Source of the DNA: Bacteroidia bacterium | GTDB taxonomy: Bacteria; Bacteroidota; Bacteroidia; Bacteroidales; VadinHA17 | NCBI GenBank assembly: GCA_026391515.1 | Contig: JAPLEC010000414.1 | Span: forward strand, 1-7,038 | Direction: 5' to 3' | DNA length: 7,038 nt | Part shown: piece after piece, positions 1 to 5,375 of the stretch | How positions within the stretch are numbered: the stretch's first letter is position 1 | Layout: each line of letters starts with the position of its first letter | Translations under genes and position numbers: made by a program | The notes under the pieces: generated by a model | Seen by the model: only the letters and a program-made list of their open reading frames with translations | What the model was told of the DNA's origin: nothing | The model's database searches: none

Positions 1-1086
1 GAATTCACTATTAAGGTTGGAGAATCGCTTGTTTCAAATAACCTGGAAGTATCATTCCTTGGTTATAAGAATAAGGTTGTATCGATCAGTTCCATGCGCG
101 ACAATGGCTATAAAAACCTGATTCCGATGGAAGCCGCACCAATACCAATAAAGGAAATTATTGTCAAACCAATAGATCCCGTTGATATTGTTGAAAAAGC
201 TATTTCAAAAATCGGGAAAAACTATGAATCTGAACCCAATCTTATGACTGGATTTTACAGGGAGACAATAAGGAAAAACCGTACATATGTATCAATTGGT
301 GAAGCGGTTGTTGAAATCTTCAAAGCTCCTTATAATAATGATATCCGTTTTGATAATGCCAAGATCTATAAGGGAAGGAAAAGTACTGATGTTGAAAAAA
401 TGGATACTATACTTTTCAAGCTTCAGGGTGGACCGGTCAGTTCTCTTCAGCTTGATCTTATCAAAAACACTGAAGATATTCTGACAATTGATGCAATGCA
501 ATACTATAATTATTCGCTTTCCAGCGTTATTGAAATCGATGGTAAACCACATTATGTTATAGCATTCACCCAGAAACCATCAGTTGAAATGCCATTATTC
601 ATGGGCGACCTTTATATTGATATGGATTCTTATGCATTAACTGAGGCAGAATTTGGATTTAACCTTTCTGACAAGGCTGCCGCTTCATCCATTTTCATCA
701 GGAAAAAACCACTCGGAATGGAAGTAACTCCTGAACTTGTAACTTACAGGACAAAATATCGTGAGCAGGACGGTAAATGGTACTTTGCCTATTCCAGGGC
801 AGAAGTAAAATTCAAAGTCAACTGGAAAAAGAAACTTTTTAATACTTACTATACTACAATGTCGGAAATAGCAATAACTGACCGTACTAACCAGGAAGTT
901 ATTAAATTTGCAGGAAAGGATAAACTTAAATTCACAGATGTATTCTCTGATAAAGTAAGCGCGTTTACTGATAAGGAATTCTGGGGAGAATATAATGTAA
1001 TCGAACCCGATCAAAGCATTGAAGCAGCAATACGTAAGCTTAGCAAAAAGCTGAAATTCAGCGACAGAAATGATCTGGAGAAATAA
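1..1086 (+). CDS. Carboxypeptidase-regulatory-like domain protein, 3' part (5' end outside window)
   Basis: The reading frame is open from base 1, so the start lies upstream and the ATG at 94 is internal. 361 residues are visible. The first ~30 (EFTIKV..., then VSFLGYK at about residues 18-24) look like the second half of a carboxypeptidase-regulatory-like beta-sandwich, a fold common at the N-terminus of secreted Bacteroidetes proteins. The remaining ~300 residues form a domain I cannot name. It is clearly homologous to the C-terminal part of the protein at 2647-4209, sharing the TGFYRE motif (247-264), a KLFN motif followed by a beta-rich segment, a late FW[GE] motif and an acidic EPD/PED segment near the end. 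No transmembrane helix or TonB-receptor barrel is visible in this part. The next gene starts 8 bp after the stop, so it probably shares a transcript with the sigma factor. Whether it also has a signal peptide and an STN domain cannot be seen. Periplasmic or surface location is inferred from the domain type. Confidence 0.85.
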   Translation, partial: EFTIKVGESLVSNNLEVSFLGYKNKVVSISSMRDNGYKNLIPMEAAPIPIKEIIVKPIDPVDIVEKAISKIGKNYESEPNLMTGFYRETIRKNRTYVSIGEAVVEIFKAPYNNDIRFDNAKIYKGRKSTDVEKMDTILFKLQGGPVSSLQLDLIKNTEDILTIDAMQYYNYSLSSVIEIDGKPHYVIAFTQKPSVEMPLFMGDLYIDMDSYALTEAEFGFNLSDKAAASSIFIRKKPLGMEVTPELVTYRTKYREQDGKWYFAYSRAEVKFKVNWKKKLFNTYYTTMSEIAITDRTNQEVIKFAGKDKLKFTDVFSDKVSAFTDKEFWGEYNVIEPDQSIEAAIRKLSKKLKFSDRNDLEK

Positions 1087-1094
1087 ATAAGCCT

Positions 1095-1646
1095 ATGATC
1101 AGGGAAACTGAAATTATCAGGAGGATCCAACAAGGTGATACAGGACAGTTCGAATCACTTTTCAGATCCTCCTATGTTTTCCTGGTCCGGTATGCAAAGT
1201 CTATCATCAGAGACCATGATTCAGCAGAAGAAATTGTTCAGGATCTGTTTTTCAGGCTCTGGCAGGATAGGGAAAAAATTAAAATAGAAAGTTCTTTGAA
1301 CGGTTATCTCTTCAGGGCAGTACATAACAGATGCCTGCACTGGATTGAACATAACAGGGTAATTGAAAAGCATATTCAGGAAATGTCTTTAAAAGAACCT
1401 GAAAGAACGGAAAACCCTGCAGAGATAATCCAGTATAAGGAGCTTCAGTTAAAAATTGCCAGGATACTTGAACGACTGCCTGAAAGATGTGGCCGGATAT
1501 TTTGCATGAACAGATTTGAAGGATTAAAATATACAGAGATTGCAGAAAAATTATCCGTTTCGGTTAAAACAGTAGAAGCCAATATGGGAAAAGCACTAAA
1601 GGAATTCAGAAAAGAACTAAAAGAAAATGAAAGAGAAAATAAATAA
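1095..1646 (+). CDS. ECF RNA polymerase sigma-70 factor, Bacteroidetes type
   Basis: A 183-residue protein, the usual size of an ECF sigma factor with only regions 2 and 4. Region 2 spans about residues 19-85 and includes the core-binding stretch DSAEEIVQDLFFRLW (42-56). Region 4 spans about 118-170, with LPERCGRIF (128-136) leading into a helix-turn-helix at about 145-165 (YTEIAEKLSVSVKTVEANM) that would read the -35 element. The wording fits the sigma-70 family expanded in Bacteroidetes (TIGR02985-like). ATG 1095 is the natural start: it sits 8 bp after the upstream stop and leaves region 2 complete. No Shine-Dalgarno sequence is visible, as is common in this phylum. The 3' end overlaps the anti-sigma gene by 20 bp, so translation is probably coupled. 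By family precedent it is held inactive at the membrane by the FecR-like product and released on an envelope signal. Its regulon cannot be read from the window. Confidence 0.95.
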   Translation: MIRETEIIRRIQQGDTGQFESLFRSSYVFLVRYAKSIIRDHDSAEEIVQDLFFRLWQDREKIKIESSLNGYLFRAVHNRCLHWIEHNRVIEKHIQEMSLKEPERTENPAEIIQYKELQLKIARILERLPERCGRIFCMNRFEGLKYTEIAEKLSVSVKTVEANMGKALKEFRKELKENERENK

Positions 1647-2631
1647 TGAAAATTTCACCGACAGGGACTGGGAAGAACTTGCTTCTGCTTTGTCAGGTGA
1701 AAACAGCAACCAACCGGAATTGCTCAGTAACTTCACGACTGATGAGAGCATGAATATTGAAAAACAATGGAAAGAACTGAGAAATATGAACGATAATAAA
1801 GAAATAGATGTTGATAAGGCATGGAATAAGGTCTGGTCAAGAATGAATGAAACCGGAAATATTCCCATGAAAAAGAATTACGGAGTTATTCTCATGAGGA
1901 GCTCTTTTCTGAAAATTGCTGCTGTTGCTCTGATTATGTTAAGCCTGGGTGTTGCTGCATTTTTCCTTGGCAGTACAAATTCATTAAGTAAAAACATAAT
2001 TGTGGCTACTGATAATAATCAGAAAAATTATAAGATACCTCTTCCTGACGGAAGTAATATTTTTCTGAACCGTAACACAAAACTCACCTACCATGCTAAT
2101 TTCGGCAAACATAACAGGAATGTAGCTCTTTCCGGAGAAGCTTTTTTTGAAATAACACACGATGCTGCAAAACCCTTCATTATTGATGCAGGAAAAGCCA
2201 GTGTGAAAGTGATAGGAACTTCGTTTAATGTAATAACAAATAATATCGATTCTGCTGTCGAGGTTTTTGTTCAAACAGGTAAAGTGTTGATTTTTAATAA
2301 TTCAGGGACACAAAACCTTGTACTGGAACCCGGATTTGTCGGAACAATGGATTCAAAGCTCTCAGGAAAAACACAAAATAACAATCCTAATTACATGGCC
2401 TGGAACACGGGTCTGCTTGTTTACAATGGTCAAACACTCGATGTTGTATTTAAGGACCTGAAAAGAGTCTATAATATGGAAATCGTTGCCGACGATCCTG
2501 CTATTCTTGAAGAAACATGGACCTCTCCTATTGATAATTTGACTCAGGAAACAATAATCCGGTTAATTTGTGCTAGCTTTAACCTTAGTTTTTCAAAGGA
2601 TGGAAATATTTACCATCTTGCAAAAAAATGA
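1627..2631 (+). CDS. FecR-family anti-sigma factor, inner-membrane, with DUF4974-like C-terminus
   Basis: A 334-residue protein with the classic three-part build. A hydrophilic cytoplasmic N-terminus (1-93) would bind the sigma factor. One hydrophobic membrane helix lies at about 95-115 (KIAAVALIMLSLGVAAFFLG). The periplasmic FecR domain covers about 125-220, with the family hallmarks LPDGSNIFLNRNTKL (139-153), GEAFFEI (170-176) and VKVIGTSFNV (193-202). The C-terminal ~70 residues, starting at YNGQTLDVVFKDLKRVYN (266-283), match the small DUF4974-type domain found behind FecR in Bacteroidetes, whose fold resembles STN. The start at 1627 lies inside the sigma gene. The ATG at 1646 is out of frame, and the next in-frame Met would remove sigma-binding sequence. 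In known systems FecR passes a signal from a receptor's STN domain to the sigma factor. Here the adjacent STN-bearing gene is not a barrel receptor (see 2647-4209). Confidence 0.95.
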   Translation: MKEKINNENFTDRDWEELASALSGENSNQPELLSNFTTDESMNIEKQWKELRNMNDNKEIDVDKAWNKVWSRMNETGNIPMKKNYGVILMRSSFLKIAAVALIMLSLGVAAFFLGSTNSLSKNIIVATDNNQKNYKIPLPDGSNIFLNRNTKLTYHANFGKHNRNVALSGEAFFEITHDAAKPFIIDAGKASVKVIGTSFNVITNNIDSAVEVFVQTGKVLIFNNSGTQNLVLEPGFVGTMDSKLSGKTQNNNPNYMAWNTGLLVYNGQTLDVVFKDLKRVYNMEIVADDPAILEETWTSPIDNLTQETIIRLICASFNLSFSKDGNIYHLAKK

Positions 2632-2646
2632 TTCATTACTTGAAAA

Positions 2647-4209
2647 ATGTTGTTATACAATGGCAATATATTTAAAAAAATTCCGGCCATTGCATTGTTT
2701 ATTTTAGTGACCTCCCGGCAAATTTCATTATGCCAGCAAACCATCCTTGATTCAACATTTACTTTCAGGGCCGGAATGGTGAAGACAGGCAATGCGCTTA
2801 GCATCATTTCCAGGCAAACCGGTTATAATTTTACATACGACAGCCGGCTGATCAATACTGAAAATAAAACTGAAATGACATTCAGTAATGAAAAACTGAA
2901 TGTTATACTCAATAGCATCCTGAAGAATGATTCTCTTTCTTATTCAGTAATTGGTAAATATATTATCATTTCAAAATTAGTACCTCCGCCCTCTCTTCTT
3001 AAAATCGATTCACTTCCTGAAAAAGAGGTTAAATTCATTTCCGGAATTATTACTGATGATGAATCAAAGGAATCTTTACCTTTTGCCACAATCGTATTAA
3101 AATACAAAGGGAAAGGGACAGTTGCCAATTCTAATGGAGAATTTGTTTTAAAAATTCCGCGTGATTGTCTTTCTGATACACTTTTTGTTTCGTACCTGGG
3201 CTACGTGGGCCGTGAGATCCCGGTTGAGCAGGCTATTGGTAACAATTTCACGATCGCGATGAGAAAAGAATTCATCTCGATTCCTGAAATTATCATCAGA
3301 ACAAAGATCCCTCAGGAAATAATTTATAAGACACTTGCCGCAATTCCCCATAACTATGGAACCACTCCTTCTTTACTTACCGGTTTTTATAGGGAAGGAG
3401 TCCTGAAAAAGCAGGAACTTCAGGTTTATTCTGAAGCAATAATCCAGATCTATAAAAGTGCTTATTCCGGTTCGCTGTTGAATGATCAGATAAAAGTGCT
3501 TAAAAGCCGGAAAATCGAGAATACATCGTTGCATGACACTCTTGCTGTCAGGCTTAAAGCCGGATTAAGCACATGCCTGGAACTCGACGGGGCAAGAAAT
3601 ATTTTTGATTTCATGGAAAGAAATGACATGTCCGACTACGTTTACAGAATGACCGATATTGTTTCTTTCGATGATAATTCAGCCTATGTAATTGATTTTG
3701 AACAGAGGGAAGGACTCGAACTCCCCCTCTACAGAGGAACCATCTATATCAACACTGATGATTTTGCAATATTTCAGGCTGATTTTGAGCTTCATCCGAA
3801 ATATATTGATAAAATGAAAGGCGCTTTCATTTCCAGCTCATCCCGGGGATTTAATACCTGGCCTGTAACAGCAAAATATTCAGTGAGTTACCGTAAAATT
3901 TATGACAGGTATATTCTAAACCATGTAAGAGGCGACCTGGTATTTACTTCAAAACGAAAGAGAAAGCTTTTTAACAGTCAGTTTCATGTTTTCTTTGAAC
4001 TGGCAGTAACAAATATGAGTACAGTTAATGTCAGCAGGTTTGACAGGGAAGATCTGGCTCCTGTTCATTCCGTATTCGCAAAAACAATAACCAGTTATGA
4101 TTCAAAATTCTGGGAGAATCAGGATTTCCTGAAACCGGAAGATAATCTCCTCGAGGCCCTTAAAAATATGAATGTCCGGCTGCTGGAATTTTCCGAATCA
4201 AAGCAGTAG
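2647..4209 (+). CDS. Secreted STN + carboxypeptidase-regulatory-like domain protein, putative signalling partner of the FecR protein
   Basis: A 520-residue protein starting 15 bp after the anti-sigma stop. It has a signal peptide: a basic start, a hydrophobic core at about 12-21, then ISLC^QQ near 29. The Cys is not in a good lipobox (Leu at -1), so I favour signal peptidase I over lipidation. An STN domain lies at about 37-110 (FTFRAGMVKTGNALSIIS, then YNFTYDSRL, then YIIIS), a fold used by TonB receptors and secretins for protein contacts. A carboxypeptidase-regulatory-like domain follows at about 130-205 (ISGIITDDES, LPFATIVL, NGEFVLKI, VSYLGY). Residues ~206-520 form the domain shared with the protein at 1-1086 (TGFYRE at 245-250, KLFN at 440-443, FWE at 488-490). 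There is no TonB box, plug or 22-strand barrel, and the length is about half that of a SusC-type receptor. The position after fecR, normally the receptor slot, plus the STN domain suggest that it contacts FecR in the periplasm. This is inference; the C-terminal domain has no function I recognise. Confidence 0.88.
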   Translation: MLLYNGNIFKKIPAIALFILVTSRQISLCQQTILDSTFTFRAGMVKTGNALSIISRQTGYNFTYDSRLINTENKTEMTFSNEKLNVILNSILKNDSLSYSVIGKYIIISKLVPPPSLLKIDSLPEKEVKFISGIITDDESKESLPFATIVLKYKGKGTVANSNGEFVLKIPRDCLSDTLFVSYLGYVGREIPVEQAIGNNFTIAMRKEFISIPEIIIRTKIPQEIIYKTLAAIPHNYGTTPSLLTGFYREGVLKKQELQVYSEAIIQIYKSAYSGSLLNDQIKVLKSRKIENTSLHDTLAVRLKAGLSTCLELDGARNIFDFMERNDMSDYVYRMTDIVSFDDNSAYVIDFEQREGLELPLYRGTIYINTDDFAIFQADFELHPKYIDKMKGAFISSSSRGFNTWPVTAKYSVSYRKIYDRYILNHVRGDLVFTSKRKRKLFNSQFHVFFELAVTNMSTVNVSRFDREDLAPVHSVFAKTITSYDSKFWENQDFLKPEDNLLEALKNMNVRLLEFSESKQ

Positions 4210-4210
4210 G

Positions 4211-5224
4211 CTAATACTTATCAATAAGCTTATATAATTCCGTCAGATCCGGTGTCAGCACAACATCGGTTCTTCTGTTCTTCTGACGGGCATCTGAAGT
4301 ATTTCTTGAGTCCACAGGCATATATTCGCTGTGTCCTGCAGCTGTCAGTCGTTTGGGATCAATGTTCGATCCTTCCAGAAGAACCCTGACAACCGTAGTA
4401 GCTCTTTTAACACTCAGATCCCAGTTATCTTTCAGTTGACTGCCGCTTGGGTTATATGGAACATTATCGGTATGTCCTTCAATTGTAATCTGTATATCAG
4501 GATTTTTTTCAAGAACACCTGCCAGTTTCTTTAAAGCACTCTTGCCGTTGGCATCAATATCCCAGCTGGCAGTTTTAAACAGAAGCTTTTCTTCAAGCGA
4601 TACATAAACTTTCCCGTTTTTATTGGTAATTGTGAGTCCGTTATTTTCAAATCCCAGAAGAGCATCAGAAACCTTGTTTTTAAGATCTGCTGCAATTTTC
4701 TTTTGAGCATCAAGAATCTTTTGAAGCTCAACCAGCTTTGCATTCCTCTTCTCCAGCTCAAAAGTAAGCTCATCAAGCGATGCTTTCTTTGTATCAAGAG
4801 ATTGTTCAAGCTGACGTAAAAGATCCTCTTTTTTCTGAAGGCTTTCCTGTGCGGTTTGCAGTTCAGCCAAAAGATTTTGTGTCTCTTTTACATTGCCCCG
4901 GATAAGATCTTCATGTGCATTTTGCAGCTCATAATACCTTGAATAGAGCTTATTGTAGTTATCTACAGCTTTATCGCGTTCACTCTGAGCTTTTAATATA
5001 CTATCTGTTACCGAGTTTATCTCTTTTTCCATGACAGCCATTTTTGTTTCAAGCTCCCTGTTAGCCATTTCAAGGCCAATATTGTCTGTCTTGAATTCGT
5101 CCCTCTCATTCATGAATTGTTTACTTGTATCCTGCAGGGATTTATATTTTTTACCGGATACACATGATACCATTGAGATTGCAATAACCAGCGCTGCCAG
5201 GATGAAGAATAGTTTCTTATTCAT
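4211..5224 (-). CDS. OmpA-family peptidoglycan-binding lipoprotein with long coiled coil
   Basis: A 337-residue protein. The N-terminus has a basic start, a hydrophobic core and MVSC at 18-21, an acceptable lipobox, so Cys21 is probably lipidated. Residues ~28-190 are a charged heptad-like region rich in Glu, Lys, Leu and Gln, predicted here to be a long coiled coil. The C-terminal OmpA/MotB-type domain covers about 205-325: LLFKTASWDI (214-223), IEGHTDNVP (248-256), NWDLSVKRA (267-275), AAGHSEYMP (295-303) and KNRRTDVVL (315-323). Asp253 and Arg274 correspond to the Asp and Arg that bind the diaminopimelate of peptidoglycan in characterised OmpA domains. It therefore probably tethers the outer membrane or an envelope complex to the cell wall, with the coiled coil as a spacer. 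It resembles monocistronic OmpA-like lipoproteins of Bacteroidetes more than full OmpA porins, since there is no beta-barrel half. Its AT-rich leader has no Shine-Dalgarno. It diverges from dxs and converges on the signalling operon. Confidence 0.93.
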   Translation of the reverse strand: MNKKLFFILAALVIAISMVSCVSGKKYKSLQDTSKQFMNERDEFKTDNIGLEMANRELETKMAVMEKEINSVTDSILKAQSERDKAVDNYNKLYSRYYELQNAHEDLIRGNVKETQNLLAELQTAQESLQKKEDLLRQLEQSLDTKKASLDELTFELEKRNAKLVELQKILDAQKKIAADLKNKVSDALLGFENNGLTITNKNGKVYVSLEEKLLFKTASWDIDANGKSALKKLAGVLEKNPDIQITIEGHTDNVPYNPSGSQLKDNWDLSVKRATTVVRVLLEGSNIDPKRLTAAGHSEYMPVDSRNTSDARQKNRRTDVVLTPDLTELYKLIDKY

Positions 5225-5294
5225 GATTATAAAATATTTTTAAATAACACTTTATTCTTATAAATATTGTTAACCGCCATATACGGATGTGAGG

Positions 5295-5328
5295 CAAAAA
5301 TAAGAAATTCCCGGGGAAGCTTCAGCAA
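5295..5328 (-). promoter_or_regulatory. Putative promoter of the OmpA-like lipoprotein gene
   Basis: Read on the minus strand, 5302-5295 is TATTTTTG, an exact match to the Bacteroidetes -7 consensus TAnnTTTG. A TTG (part of TTTG) lies at 5328-5326, leaving a 23-base spacer, the upper limit of the 17-23 range known for this promoter class. Transcription would start near 5290, giving a leader of roughly 65 nt. The left arm of the inverted repeat falls inside the spacer and the right arm lies just upstream of the TTG. Identified by pattern only. Confidence 0.5.
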
Positions 5329-5340
5329 ACACCCGGGAAT
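5307..5340. repeat. Inverted repeat, 9-bp arms ATTCCCGGG / CCCGGGAAT, 16-base loop
   Basis: The arms at 5307-5315 and 5332-5340 are perfect inverted copies. Each arm also contains the palindrome CCCGGG, so the two arms are near-direct repeats as well. This is the most GC-rich stretch of an otherwise very AT-rich spacer. It lies between the two promoter-like boxes and overlaps the spacer of the minus-strand promoter. It is not followed by a T-run in either direction, so it does not look like an intrinsic terminator. An operator for a dimeric regulator or a scattered genomic repeat are both possible. Confidence 0.75.
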
Positions 5341-5349
5341 AATAATTGT

Positions 5350-5357
5350 TATATTTG
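5350..5357 (+). promoter_or_regulatory. Putative -7 box of the dxs promoter
   Basis: TATATTTG is an exact match to TAnnTTTG, 18 bases before the dxs ATG. No TTG lies 17-23 bases upstream; that position is occupied by the loop end and right arm of the inverted repeat. If the box is used, the dxs leader is only about 10-15 nt. The missing -33 element could mean a weak or activator-dependent promoter, or a chance match. Confidence 0.45.
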
Positions 5358-5375
5358 CAGGTTATTTCCCTCCAA

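Larger units (their letters stand above)
5225..5375. promoter_or_regulatory. Divergent intergenic control region between the OmpA-like gene and dxs
   Basis: 151 bp without a gene. It holds, from left to right, an AT-rich leader of the OmpA-like gene (5225-5290), a minus-strand promoter-like box, an inverted repeat with 9-bp arms, a plus-strand promoter-like box and a very short dxs leader. Both genes must start transcription here or close by, because each is the first gene of its unit. No riboswitch-like structure is apparent in the short dxs leader. Confidence 0.7.

Noticed and set aside
1..6. Window begins exactly at GAATTC (EcoRI site), hinting at a cloning junction
   Set aside because: GAATTC recurs several times in the window and here encodes the Glu-Phe of the GEF-type motif expected in this domain, so it is most likely chance.
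903..910. TAAATTTG, an exact TAnnTTTG match inside the first gene, upstream of the sigma gene
   Set aside because: No TTG lies 17-23 bases upstream, it is almost 200 bp from the sigma start, and such 6-of-8 patterns occur by chance in AT-rich DNA. An internal promoter is not supported.
2675..2735. Cys29 of the STN protein as a lipoprotein attachment site
   Set aside because: The preceding residues are Ile-Ser-Leu; Leu at -1 does not fit a lipobox, and Gln-Gln after the Cys fits ordinary signal-peptidase cleavage in this phylum.
4180..4233. Short dyads near the convergent stops: CTGCT...AGCAG (4180-4206), CTTAT-CA-ATAAG (4217-4228) and ATAAGCTTAT (4224-4233)
   Set aside because: The stems are short or AT-rich, loops are unsuitable and no T-run follows on either strand, so I do not call a terminator.
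4531..4809. 92-codon open frame on the - strand
   Set aside because: It lies wholly inside the OmpA-like gene in another frame of the same strand. The OmpA frame there encodes the coiled coil and the start of a recognisable domain, so this is a shadow.
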